From NCBI GenBank assembly GCA_030247855.1, contig JAPDRN010000119.1:62214-102827 (forward strand): 40,614 nt of DNA, read 5' to 3'. The DNA comes from Knufia peltigerae (lineage: Eukaryota; Ascomycota; Eurotiomycetes; Chaetothyriales; Trichomeriaceae). Shown here in pieces: positions 26,240 through 34,203 of this stretch. The notes under the pieces were generated by a model, which was given only the letters and a program-made list of their open reading frames with translations, was not told the origin of the DNA and ran no database searches. The position numbers and the translations under genes were made by a program. Positions within the stretch are counted from its first letter, which is position 1, and every line of letters starts with the position of its first letter.

Positions 26240-26383
26240 GGCAGCTGGACCGAAGTGCTGATTCGTGGCGGGCCGCGCAAGCCGCGCACCGACCCGGCGA
26301 TGCCCCTGAAGGGCTGGGTGTCGACCGTAGAGCAGCATGCCGCGACCGTGGGTGATGCCCGCCGTCTGCACGACTACAAGTAA
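26240..26383 (+). pseudogene. Truncated duplicate of the exported-protein gene 3' end (repeat copy B)
   Basis: 47 codons plus stop matching the C-terminus of the 24172-24921 gene (SWTEVL, GGPRKPRTDPAM, LKGWVSTVEQ, ATVGDARRLHD), but ending in Tyr-Lys instead of Cys-Lys. There is no start codon or signal peptide. Most differences are third-position or conservative, so this copy was once under selection. Confidence 0.85.
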
Positions 26384-26403
26384 GCAGCCTGGCGTCCTGG
26401 GTT

Positions 26404-26428
26404 GCAGCCACCCATGGGGTGGCTCTAC
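26404..26428 (-). repeat. SMAG-like REP unit
   Basis: On the minus strand GTAGAGCCACCCCATGGGTGGC: GTAG head plus CCACCC/GGGTGG palindrome. Confidence 0.7.
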
Positions 26429-26617
26429 TTTGGGGCTCATCGTTCCATCCATGCGCGCAATATTCACTTGCGCACCAGATCCACAGGTCTAGAATGCGCC
26501 GCATGAACCGGATGCCGCTCCTGAAGTTTTTCACCCTGACCCGCGCAAGCGCGGAACGGGCGTGTCTGCCTGGAGCCCCACGAGGCCGCTGATCGCGGCC
26601 TTCGCTGGGCCATCCAC

Positions 26618-26644
26618 AGAGCGCCCTCCGGGGCGCTCTTTTCG
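26618..26644 (+). terminator. Terminator or attenuator in the leader of the EF-G paralogue
   Basis: AGAGCGCCC pairs with GGGCGCTCT around a short loop, followed directly by TTTTCG. This is a good intrinsic terminator placed about 145 bp before the EF-G-like start with no complete gene directly upstream, so it may attenuate the same transcript. Confidence 0.6.
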
Positions 26645-26692
26645 TTTCCGCTTTCCATCCCTCAACCCGCTCCACCGCAAGGAGAACGTGCC

Positions 26693-26737
26693 ATGCACCA
26701 GATCGCCGAGACCGAACGCCAGCCGCACACCCTGTAG
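26693..26737 (+). CDS. Putative 14-aa leader peptide
   Basis: ATG ... TAG encoding MHQIAETERQPHTL, with a strong AAGGAG site 8 nt upstream, the best ribosome site in this stretch. Its last codons form the left arm of a 10-bp hairpin (26723-26754). A translated uORF overlapping a hairpin before a ribosome-factor gene is the layout of translation-coupled attenuation. Translation is not proven. Confidence 0.5.
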   Translation: MHQIAETERQPHTL

Positions 26738-26754
26738 CCAACCGGGGTGTGCGG
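26723..26754 (+). promoter_or_regulatory. Hairpin overlapping the leader ORF
   Basis: CCGCACACCC pairs perfectly with GGGTGTGCGG across a 12-nt loop holding the uORF stop. No U-tract follows. It ends 32 bp before the EF-G-like ATG. Confidence 0.55.
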
Positions 26755-26786
26755 CCCCCGAAGTTGGCCCAGCAGGAACCCATCTC

Positions 26787-28823
26787 ATGAACACCCATAC
26801 TCTGTCGCGTCTTCGCAACCTCGGCATCATTGCCCACATCGACGCTGGCAAAACCACGCTTACCGAACGCCTTCTGTGGAAGACCGGCGAAATCCACCGC
26901 GTCGGTGAAGTGCACGACGGCAACGCGACCACCGACTTCTCGGCGATCGAACGCGAGCGCGGCATCACCATCGGCGCCGCTGCCGTGCACGCGCAATGGG
27001 CGCCGCGCGATCTGCCGCTGCATCAGCTGACCCTGATCGACACACCCGGCCACATCGACTTCGCCATCGAAGTCGAGCGCTCGCTGCGCGTGCTCGACGG
27101 TGCCGTGGCCGTGTTCTCGGCCGTGGACGGCGTACAGCCGCAATCGGAAACCGTGTGGCGCCAGGCGCGCCGGCATGGCGTGCCGTTGATTGCGTTCGTC
27201 AACAAGATGGATCGCATCGGCGCTTCGTTCGATCGCGTGCTGGAGCAGCTGCAGGACAAGCTGCGGGCGCGCCCGTGGGCATTGGGTATGCCGCTGGGTA
27301 GCGAAGGTGACTTCCATGGCTGGGTCGACCTGGTCGATGGCCGCGTGCTGCACTGGCAGGACGGCGGCGCAGCGACGGTGGCGGCCTGGAGCGAGGCCGA
27401 GCGCGCGCAATGGCAGCCGCAGCGCAATGCGCTGGTCGAAGCCGTGGCCGACCATGACGATGTGCTGGCAACGGCATGGCTGGAAGGCCGTGACATCGAC
27501 GCGGCGATGCTGCGCGCAGCGATCCGTCGCGCGACGCTGGCGGGCGCGGGCGTGCCGGTACTGGCCGGCGCTGCGTTCAAGGACAAGGGCATCGAAACGC
27601 TGCTGGATGCGGTGGTCGATTACCTGCCGTCGCCGCTGGATCGTCCTGCGGTCACTGCTGAAGGCGAGGGCGGCGACGTCCTGCTGCCGCCGGATCCCGA
27701 CGGTCCGTTGGCGGGCCTGCTGTTCAAGATCACCCACCAGCAGCACGGCGCGTTGAGCTTCGTGCGGCTGTACTCGGGCACCTTGAAGGTGGGCGACAAC
27801 GTGGCCAGCTCGCAGCACCCGCAAGGGCGTCGCATCAGCCGGCTGGTGCGCGTGCAGGCCGACCAGACCCAGGACATCGGGCAGGCGGTGGCCGGCGACA
27901 TCGTTGCGGTGCTGGGCTGGAAGGATGCGGTCAGCGGTGAAACGCTGAGCGGGCGAGGGCAGCCGTTGCTTCTGGAGAGCATCCAGGCGCAGGCCCCGGT
28001 GCTGGCATGGCGGTTGGAGCCGGCCCGTGCGGCTGATCTGATCCGGTTGGCGCAAGGTCTGGCCAGCCTGGCCCAGGAAGATCCCTCGTTCCGGGTGGAA
28101 ACCGATCGCGACACGGGTGAAACCCTGGCCTGGGGCATGGGCGAGCTGCACCTGGAAGTGATGGTCGAGCGCCTGCGCAGCGAATGGAAGCTGGACATCG
28201 GCATTGGCGCGCCACGCGTGGCTTACCAGGAGACGCCGCAGCGTGCCGTTGAAGGTGTGGTTGGCCGATTGGTCAAGCAGACCGGTGGCCAGGGCCAGTT
28301 CGCGCACGTGGTGCTGGATGTAGTGCCGCGCGACGACGGCGAGGTCGTGTTCAATGACCGCATCGTTGGCGGCGTGGTGCCGCGCAACTTCATCGCTGCG
28401 GTGGAGAAGGGCGTTCGTGCCGCGCTGTCGGAAGGCCCGCAGGGTCATCCGGTGGTCGGCATCGAGGTCAGCCTGGTGGATGGTCAGACCCACGCGAAGG
28501 ACTCGTCGGAGATGGCGTTCCATCGGGCGGGCAGCGAGGGCATCAAGGCCGCGCTGGCGGCCAGCGGCACGCAGTTGCTGGAGCCGGTGATGGCGGTGAC
28601 GGTGCATTCGCCGTCCGCCTCGGTGGGTGACGTGGTGGGCGATCTGAATCGTCGCCATGGCCGCGTCGCCCGCATTGACGACCAGGACGGTCGCGCCGAA
28701 GTCAGTGGTTTCGCGCCGCTGGCGCAGCTGGTCGGTTACACGACCTCGCTGCGTTCGCTGAGCCAGGGACGCGCCAGCAGCGAATCGCACCTGCATGGCT
28801 ACGAGCCGGTGCGTGCATCGTAA
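26787..28823 (+). CDS. EF-G paralogue (translational GTPase)
   Basis: 678 aa. G1 AHIDAGKTT (about 14-22), switch 1 ending ERERGITI, G3 DTPGHIDF, G4 NKMD, a short domain G', domain III EDPSFRVETDRDTGETLAWGMGELHLEVM, domain IV GGVVPRNFIAAVEKGVRAALSEG and C-terminal domain V with VMAVTVHSPSASVGDVVGDLNRR. It is closer to EF-G than to Tet-type ribosome-protection proteins (GEVHDG in the G-domain) but is shorter and diverged, so it is a second EF-G-type factor rather than the housekeeping fusA expected in the str operon. Role unknown: recycling, stress translocation or ribosome protection. The AGGAA site precedes the ATG. Confidence 0.85.
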   Translation: MNTHTLSRLRNLGIIAHIDAGKTTLTERLLWKTGEIHRVGEVHDGNATTDFSAIERERGITIGAAAVHAQWAPRDLPLHQLTLIDTPGHIDFAIEVERSLRVLDGAVAVFSAVDGVQPQSETVWRQARRHGVPLIAFVNKMDRIGASFDRVLEQLQDKLRARPWALGMPLGSEGDFHGWVDLVDGRVLHWQDGGAATVAAWSEAERAQWQPQRNALVEAVADHDDVLATAWLEGRDIDAAMLRAAIRRATLAGAGVPVLAGAAFKDKGIETLLDAVVDYLPSPLDRPAVTAEGEGGDVLLPPDPDGPLAGLLFKITHQQHGALSFVRLYSGTLKVGDNVASSQHPQGRRISRLVRVQADQTQDIGQAVAGDIVAVLGWKDAVSGETLSGRGQPLLLESIQAQAPVLAWRLEPARAADLIRLAQGLASLAQEDPSFRVETDRDTGETLAWGMGELHLEVMVERLRSEWKLDIGIGAPRVAYQETPQRAVEGVVGRLVKQTGGQGQFAHVVLDVVPRDDGEVVFNDRIVGGVVPRNFIAAVEKGVRAALSEGPQGHPVVGIEVSLVDGQTHAKDSSEMAFHRAGSEGIKAALAASGTQLLEPVMAVTVHSPSASVGDVVGDLNRRHGRVARIDDQDGRAEVSGFAPLAQLVGYTTSLRSLSQGRASSESHLHGYEPVRAS

Positions 28824-28832
28824 AGAAAGCGC

Positions 28833-28862
28833 AAGGGAGTCCGTTCGCGGGCTCCCCCTTCT
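28833..28862 (+). terminator. Terminator after the EF-G paralogue
   Basis: AAGGGAG...CTCCCCCTT hairpin with a T-rich tail (CTTCTTTG), just after the stop. Confidence 0.65.
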
Positions 28863-28913
28863 TTGTGTGCTGGCGGGGCCGTAACCACGCATGGCGCGTA
28901 TCCACCCAGGGAA

Positions 28914-28936
28914 GTAGATCCACGCCATGCGTGGAT
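28914..28936 (+). repeat. SMAG-like REP unit
   Basis: GTAG head followed by ATCCACGC-CAT-GCGTGGAT; a related half-unit at 28881-28905 (CCACGCATGG...) precedes it. Confidence 0.7.
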
Positions 28937-29061
28937 GTGCCCCCTTCGTGCGCGACGCACGGCACTGCATTGCAACAAAACTGCAGAAAAAGCTGGATTA
29001 AAGTGATGCCTCACGATAAATTGCGCACCCCCCGTTGCTTGCCGCCGCCCGCACCCTGCCC

Positions 29062-29334
29062 ATGCGTGATGACAATGATCCCGGAACCCTGGAGCTGACC
29101 CTGCCGCGCAAACGCGGTCGGCCGCCCAAGTTCGGGTACGCAATGAGCGACGCACAGCGGGCCGCACGCTATCGAGCGCGCCGCGCAGGGCAGGCCAACC
29201 ATGCCGATGTGCGGCACTGCAGCGACATGGTCCTGCTGGACAAGATCCGTGCGGCAGTCAGTGCGCGCGACACCGAACTGGCCGGCTTCCTGGTCCACGT
29301 ACTGTGGCAGCGTTACCCGTTGCAGCTGAAATAA
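29062..29334 (+). CDS. AT-hook-containing small protein
   Basis: 90 aa from the chosen ATG. A basic AT-hook-type core RKRGRPPKFG lies at about 16-25, followed by a basic helix SDAQRAARYRARRAG. The rest is a short helical tail (LLDKIRAAVSARDTELAGFLVHVLWQRYP). It is probably a nucleoid or DNA-binding protein. A TTG at 29035 is the upstream alternative start. The SapC-family gene follows on the same strand. Confidence 0.65.
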   Translation: MRDDNDPGTLELTLPRKRGRPPKFGYAMSDAQRAARYRARRAGQANHADVRHCSDMVLLDKIRAAVSARDTELAGFLVHVLWQRYPLQLK

Positions 29335-29424
29335 GTCGGCCGCGGGGTGGCCGTTGTCACCTGCCTTGTTGATAATGCGGGATTCAGGTTGTTCCCGCTG
29401 GCGCGCCCGGGATGGCAGGCGCGC

Positions 29425-30201
29425 ATGATCGACATGGTTTCCACGATGACCACCACCAGCGACACCACCACCGAAGCTGCGCCGAGCAGCGCGCCCCTGT
29501 TCTACACCCGTCCGGTGCCGCTGCAGGCAGACCTGCACGCCGATCTGCGCATCCTGCCGGGCAAGCTCGAGTTCGCTGCCAGCAGCAACTCCATCCCGCT
29601 GGTGCTGGGCGAATTCTCGCTGGCGCTGCACCACTTCCCGATCCTGTTCGCAGGCCCGAGCGCGGTGCCGATGGCCGCCGTGGGTGTAACCACCGACAAT
29701 CTGTTCATCACCGATGGCCTGTGGGACGACGAGACCTACATCCCGGCCTACCTGCGTCGCCACCCCTTCATCTTCATCGACACCGGCGCGGACAATGACT
29801 TCCTGCTCGGCATCGACGAAGAGAGCCCGCGCATCGTCCGTGGCGGCGAAGAAGGCCAGCCGCTGTTCGTCGATGGCAAGGCCACCGACATGGTGCAGCA
29901 GGCGCTTGAGTTCTGCGGCCAGTTCACCCGCGAGCACGAACAGACCCAAGCATTCTCCAAGGCACTGGTCGACAACGGCCTGCTGGTCGAGCGCAATGCA
30001 ACCGTGCGCCTGCCCGATGGTCGCGAGTTCAACCTCAACGGCTTCTTCGTCGTCGATGTCGAGAAGTTCATTGCGCTGCCGGATGCGACCGTCATCGAAT
30101 GGCACCGCAACGGCTGGTTGGCGCTGATCCACCAGCACCTGATGTCGCTGGGTCGCTTCAACGACCTGACCCGCCGCCAGGCAGGCCGCAACGCCGCCTG
30201 A
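29425..30201 (+). CDS. SapC-family protein
   Basis: 258 aa from the Met chosen. The PF07277-type pattern is clear: PLFYTRPVPLQADLHADLRI, FAASSNSIPLVLGEFSLALHHFPILF, IPAYLRRHPFIFI, LFVDGKATDMVQQALEFCGQF and VEWHRNGWLALIHQHLMSLGRF-like ending. Members are named for a surface (S-layer/attachment) role in Campylobacter, but the function in proteobacteria is not settled. There is no signal peptide. Starts at 29434 and 29446 are equally possible. Its stop is 1 bp from the convergent kinase stop, with no terminator between. Confidence 0.85.
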   Translation: MIDMVSTMTTTSDTTTEAAPSSAPLFYTRPVPLQADLHADLRILPGKLEFAASSNSIPLVLGEFSLALHHFPILFAGPSAVPMAAVGVTTDNLFITDGLWDDETYIPAYLRRHPFIFIDTGADNDFLLGIDEESPRIVRGGEEGQPLFVDGKATDMVQQALEFCGQFTREHEQTQAFSKALVDNGLLVERNATVRLPDGREFNLNGFFVVDVEKFIALPDATVIEWHRNGWLALIHQHLMSLGRFNDLTRRQAGRNAA

Positions 30202-30202
30202 T

Positions 30203-32530
30203 TCAGGGCGCCGGCGCGGCTCTCGAACCCCGGGAGCCGCGCCACGTTCGCAGCTCGGCCAGTAGCTGGCGCGCATCGCCCCAGCTGGGCGGCACGCGAT
30301 CGCCCAGCTCCCATAGTTCGCCGGCGCGTGCATCCATGCCGCCCGCGTTGAGCATCTGCAGCACGCCCTGCAGGCGATGCGCATGATGGCGCAGCTGCGC
30401 GGCATCGCAACGAGCGATCGCTTCATGCAGGCATTGCAGCTCGCGATCGATATCTTCTTCGTAGGCGGCCACCAGTTCGCGGGCAGTGCTCTCGACGGCA
30501 CGGCCGGGCACAGGCTGGCCCAGCGCCTGCAGCAGCGCGTCGGCCTGCAACGGCTTGAGCAACACCGCGTCGATGCCGGCAACCTGGCAGCGCAGCGTGT
30601 GGTCGTCGCCAGTGAAGGCGGAAAGCGCGATCAGCCGGGCGCGCGGCGCGCCTTCTGCCTCATGCAACCGCAATTGCCGGGCCAGCGCGTAGCCATCCAT
30701 TCCCGGCAGACCGATGTCCAGCATCACCAGCGGGCAGGGCGCCTGCCTCTGGGCTGTCAAGGCATCTTCGGCATTGGCAGCCTCCTGCACCGTCGCGCCC
30801 CAGCGCCGCAACTGGGCGGCAATGACCTGTCGGGTCAGCGCGTGATCCTCCGCCAGCAGGATGCGCATACCGGCCAGCCGGGGCAGGGCGGACGCAGCGA
30901 CAGTGGCAGGCGCATCTTCCTGCACCTGCCGCACGGGCAGGCGAAGAATGAAGCGGCTGCCACGGCCATGTACGCTATGGACATCCAGGGTGCCGCCCAT
31001 GGCTTCGGCCAGCGTGCGACAGATGGAAAGGCCCAAGCCGCTGCCGCCGCGCTGCCTGCCTGCATCGGCCTGCCGGAAGGGCTCGAACAGGGTGCTCATC
31101 TGCGCTGGCGCGATGCCGATGCCGCTGTCGATGACCTCTATCAACAGTGATGCGTTCTTCGTGGGCGCATCCAGCTGCAGGCGCAGTTCAACGCCGCCTA
31201 CGTCGGTGAACTTGACGGCATTGCCGAGCAGGTTGTCGAGCAGCTGGCGCAGGCAGTCCGGGTCCGTTGCCATCATCGGGAACGGCATCTGCGGTGCGCG
31301 GAGGTGCAAGCTCAGCGCCTTCTTCTGCGCTAGGGGCGTAATGGCCTGCAGCGCCTGCGTACAGAGCGCAGGGACGTTGCAGGGCACCTGCTTTGGCCGG
31401 AAAGTGCCGCTGGCCAGGCGAGAGAAGTCCAGCGTGCGGTTGAGCAATCCGCGCAATGTCTGGCTGGCAGTGGCCGCAGCGGCCACCAGCTCGCGCTGCC
31501 CGGCTGGCAGTGGCGCTTGGCCCAGCAGGTCGATCGACGCCATGACGGCCTGGGCGGAATTGCGCACCTCATGGCTGATCATGCCCGTCATCTGCGCCTG
31601 CTTCTGATCAAGACCCTGCTGCTGGCGCAGCCTGCGTGCAGACAGCAACGGGAATGCCAGCAGCAGGGCTGCGGCTGGCAACAGCCAGAGCGCGGTGCCA
31701 TCGAGGCCTTCGCGCACCTTCTGGCCGAGCGCGGCCGGCAGCGTCTGCCGGGCCCAGCGCTGCAGCAGTTGGGCATGCTCTTCGATGGTGATGTCATCCA
31801 GTGCCACCTCGATACGATCAAGCAGCGCCTGGTCTTCGCGCCGGGCGAGCAGATGCAGCTGTGTCGAAAAATCGGCATCAACTGTCTGCAGCCGCAGACT
31901 ATGGGAGAAGTGACGCCGTGCTATCGCACCTGCAGTGGATTCCAGGCCGATCGCAGCGTCGGCAATGCCGGCATCCACGGCAGCCAATGCCGCCCGCATG
32001 CTGGGGTGCGGCAGTACAGGCACTGCAGGGTGGTGCTGTGCCAGCCACGCTGGGTAGGGGCCTCCTTCAACAGCAGCGATGCGCAACGTACCGAGATCGG
32101 CAAACCGTCGCGGCAAACGCTCACCGATGCGGCCGGCGAGCACGCTCGCGCCACCATGAAAGCTGCGCGATGGCGCCAGGCTGGGGCAGGGCAGGTGCGC
32201 CCCATCGTCAGCGCCCATCGCCAGCACAAGATCGGCCCGTCCCTCACAGACGGCGGCCATCGCGGCGAGGGTGCTGGGAAAAGGAACTTCGATGAAGGTC
32301 AGGCCGGAATGGCGGGCAACGAGCGCGGCATAGCCATGCGCCAGCGTCTGCAGCACCTCGGGGTCGGCAGCATCTTCGGGGGCAGGATGCAGCGTGGGGC
32401 CCGCAGCCACCCGGACCTCGCGTCCAGCCGCCCATTCTCCGTGCCGGATGTCGCCGGCGGACGTGCAGGGAAGCAGCGTGAGCAGCGCCAGCAGCAGGCA
32501 ATTGCGGACGCGCTTGAACAGCGCAGTCAC
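30203..32530 (-). CDS. BvgS/EvgS-like hybrid sensor histidine kinase
   Basis: 775 aa. Signal or anchor (1-25), one periplasmic SBP_bac_3-like sensing domain (about 38-270), a membrane segment (283-297), HisKA with H320 in MTGMISHEVRN, HATPase with N437, DSGIGI and GSGLGLSI, receiver with phospho-acceptor D605, and an Hpt domain with the His in HHAHRLQG (H718). This is a full phosphorelay in one chain. The GTG start overlaps the regulator's TGA by 4 nt, so the two are coupled. Only one sensing domain is present, where BvgS has two. The ligand is unknown. Confidence 0.92.
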   Translation of the reverse strand: MTALFKRVRNCLLLALLTLLPCTSAGDIRHGEWAAGREVRVAAGPTLHPAPEDAADPEVLQTLAHGYAALVARHSGLTFIEVPFPSTLAAMAAVCEGRADLVLAMGADDGAHLPCPSLAPSRSFHGGASVLAGRIGERLPRRFADLGTLRIAAVEGGPYPAWLAQHHPAVPVLPHPSMRAALAAVDAGIADAAIGLESTAGAIARRHFSHSLRLQTVDADFSTQLHLLARREDQALLDRIEVALDDITIEEHAQLLQRWARQTLPAALGQKVREGLDGTALWLLPAAALLLAFPLLSARRLRQQQGLDQKQAQMTGMISHEVRNSAQAVMASIDLLGQAPLPAGQRELVAAAATASQTLRGLLNRTLDFSRLASGTFRPKQVPCNVPALCTQALQAITPLAQKKALSLHLRAPQMPFPMMATDPDCLRQLLDNLLGNAVKFTDVGGVELRLQLDAPTKNASLLIEVIDSGIGIAPAQMSTLFEPFRQADAGRQRGGSGLGLSICRTLAEAMGGTLDVHSVHGRGSRFILRLPVRQVQEDAPATVAASALPRLAGMRILLAEDHALTRQVIAAQLRRWGATVQEAANAEDALTAQRQAPCPLVMLDIGLPGMDGYALARQLRLHEAEGAPRARLIALSAFTGDDHTLRCQVAGIDAVLLKPLQADALLQALGQPVPGRAVESTARELVAAYEEDIDRELQCLHEAIARCDAAQLRHHAHRLQGVLQMLNAGGMDARAGELWELGDRVPPSWGDARQLLAELRTWRGSRGSRAAPAP

Positions 32531-33153
32531 AGGGCCTCCAGCTGCTGCCGCATGGCGAAGATCTCCGCGTCGTTGCGCAGCCCCAGCTTGCGCAGCGCGG
32601 CAATCTTCTGCGTGCTGACGGTCTTCACGCTGCGATGCCGGTGCAGGGCAATTTCCGAGACGGTCAGCCCGTCCAGAACCAATCGAATGACCTCGCGCTC
32701 ATTACGGCTCAGGGCATCGCAGGGCGTCAGCAACTTGCACGAAGGCGGTATCCGGCAAAGCCCTTGCGAGACGCGCACAACCGCCTCGGAGAGTTCAGCC
32801 AAAGGCTCGGATTTGCCGACAAAGCCGCTGATTCCCGCATCCAGCAGGTGGTTGATGATCGCCACCGAGTTCTGCCCGGCGAAGCCAAGCAGCGTTACCC
32901 GCGGCAACGCCTGTCGCAGATGCTGGACGAGCTCGGCGCCGCTGATATCACCCGGCGCCAGGGTGATATCGATGATGGCCACATCCGCGTGGCATTGCTG
33001 CAGGGCCAGCACGAAGGCCTGGCTGTCACTGTGGCTGGCGACGATCTCGAAGCGGCTGTCGTTGCCGAGATGAAAGGCCGTGCCGCGGCGGACGACGTCA
33101 TGGTCATCGAGCAGCGCCAGGCGAAGCCGGCGCGGTGCAGGGAATCCGTTCAT
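32527..33153 (-). CDS. LuxR/NarL-type response regulator
   Basis: 208 aa. Receiver with D16-D17, phospho-acceptor D62 and K114, and a C-terminal LuxR-type helix-turn-helix (about 147-205, LSRNEREVIRLVLDGLTVSEIALHRHRSVKTVSTQKIAALRKL). Order and coupling with the hybrid kinase match BvgA-BvgS and EvgA-EvgS. The frame is open upstream to 33294; I choose the Met immediately before the receiver (MNGFPAPRRLRLALLDDHD), which lacks a clear ribosome site; Met at 33219 is an alternative. Confidence 0.9.
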   Translation of the reverse strand: MNGFPAPRRLRLALLDDHDVVRRGTAFHLGNDSRFEIVASHSDSQAFVLALQQCHADVAIIDITLAPGDISGAELVQHLRQALPRVTLLGFAGQNSVAIINHLLDAGISGFVGKSEPLAELSEAVVRVSQGLCRIPPSCKLLTPCDALSRNEREVIRLVLDGLTVSEIALHRHRSVKTVSTQKIAALRKLGLRNDAEIFAMRQQLEAL

Positions 33154-33423
33154 GCGCAGCAGTGTTGTCAGCGCCGAGTGGCGTGGTGCCCATTCTGGCG
33201 CTGCTGTCGCGTCGAGCATCGAAAACGTTCGATTTTTGAGACTTTTCCTAGAGCGGAGTTGGTAGAAGTTGAAGTCTTGTGTCGGCAATGACACGGCGTG
33301 AGCGCGGTGCAGTAGCCTGATGCGTCCACCAACTTCTGAGTTGCGTCCGCAGGCGCGCGCGAGCTGCGTGTGCTGCGCCGGCCCAAAGTCGAGGCGGTCG
33401 ATGGGCCTGAAGGGATCAATTAA

Positions 33424-33437
33424 CGTGACGCGTCACG
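33424..33437. repeat. Perfect palindrome CGTGACGCGTCACG
   Basis: 14 bp, self-complementary. Near-copies occur at 35121-35136 and 38031-38044, all within 5 kb around dif and the phage remnant; I found no other copies in the window by eye. Confidence 0.7.
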
Positions 33438-33701
33438 GCGACGGGATTGCTGGGCGATGAATTCTGCAGGACTTAGGGCGTGGGTGACGCTCAGAATTCA
33501 ACGCTCGCCCGGTGAGGTGCGCATGGTTGATGGGGTGAGCGTGCGACCGGTGGTTGGCGGGTGCTGCAACGACGAGTTGTTATGAGTCTGGGCGCTGCCG
33601 GTGACCAAGGCTGCGGTGGCTGGATGGCTGGAGATAGAAGCTGCGGTGATGCGGGATGTCCTGGGGCGGTCAGTTGGATGACGGGTCGGATACCTGGTTG
33701 A

Positions 33702-33729
33702 TTTGAACATAATATACATTATGCGAAAT
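33702..33729 (-). other. dif site (XerC/XerD recombination site)
   Basis: The central 20 bp (AACATAATATACATTATGCG) match E. coli dif exactly when read on the opposite strand; the outer arms differ by a few bases. The 6-bp spacer is TGTATA. KOPS-type octamers flip orientation here, and inovirus genes begin about 115 bp away, as expected for phages that integrate at dif. Confidence 0.9.
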
Positions 33730-33843
33730 GCTGTATCGGTCGACCGTTGGCTTTGTCGGCTCCGCATGGCAATGGCTGGGCCTCTGGCTCGGCTCTTGCC
33801 TCCCTGTTCGTTCCCCCGACAAGGATGAGGATGAGATTGAGGC

Positions 33844-34203
33844 ATGAGCAAGATCGATCCCCATGATCGCATCGACCTAACCGGCCCTTGGGCCGGTTTT
33901 GGATTCCAAGCTGGGCATATGTTCACCCCCGAAGGTCATCAACTGGAGCCTTGCGACATGACCTGGTGGTCCCTGACCTGCAACATTGCGCGGGAATGGC
34001 GACTGATGATGGCTGAGGCAGCTCCCCGGACCTCATCTGCACGGAAAGCTTCGGCCACGGCGAAATCCAGCGTGATCTACCTAGCCGAAGCGCTCAGAAC
34101 TCGCCGAAAACGACGGTTCGGCGTGCGTGATCCCGGCCCCGGCGCCGAACCTTCCAATGTTGTCCAATTCAAACGTGGGCAGAGACACCCTCAGCGCGGA
34201 TGA
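33844..34203 (+). CDS. DUF3653-family inovirus protein
   Basis: 119 aa. The signature region is LTGPWAGFGFQAGHMFTPEGHQLEPCDMTWWSLTCNIAREW, close to DUF3653 phage proteins of Xanthomonas and Stenotrophomonas filamentous phages, where it is often a small regulatory-type gene at the att end. The C-terminus is basic (RTRRKRRFGVRD). It starts 115 bp from dif and points away from it; its 3' end overlaps the convergent next gene by 13 bp. Confidence 0.7.
   Translation: MSKIDPHDRIDLTGPWAGFGFQAGHMFTPEGHQLEPCDMTWWSLTCNIAREWRLMMAEAAPRTSSARKASATAKSSVIYLAEALRTRRKRRFGVRDPGPGAEPSNVVQFKRGQRHPQRG

Larger units (their letters stand above)
4097..32191 (+). other. KOPS-type octamers GGGNAGGG, left arm
   Basis: Twelve plus-strand copies point to dif: starts at 4097, 4123, 5314, 7026, 10743, 16869, 21214, 23973, 30732, 30881, 32052 and 32184. 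Only one reversed copy was found (29054-29061). Scanned by eye against the E. coli KOPS consensus. Confidence 0.65.
33154..33843. other. Gene-poor stretch holding dif
   Basis: I find no convincing gene here. It holds the promoter side of the two-component operon, a 14-bp perfect palindrome (33424-33437) and the dif site (33702-33729). Confidence 0.6.

Noticed and set aside
26787..28823. Tet(M)-type ribosome-protection protein
   Set aside because: The G-domain and domain IV motifs (AHIDAGKTT, GEVHDG, GGVVPRNFI) follow EF-G, not the Tet group.
25803..28970. 1055-aa open frame antisense to the EF-G paralogue
   Set aside because: Shadow of a GC-rich gene over most of its length. Only its last part (25803-26202), outside the EF-G gene, has coding-like composition and is listed separately.
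33498..33926. 142-aa minus-strand open frame across dif
   Set aside because: Low-complexity Ser/Thr/Arg composition, no ribosome site, and it crosses dif and the DUF3653 start.
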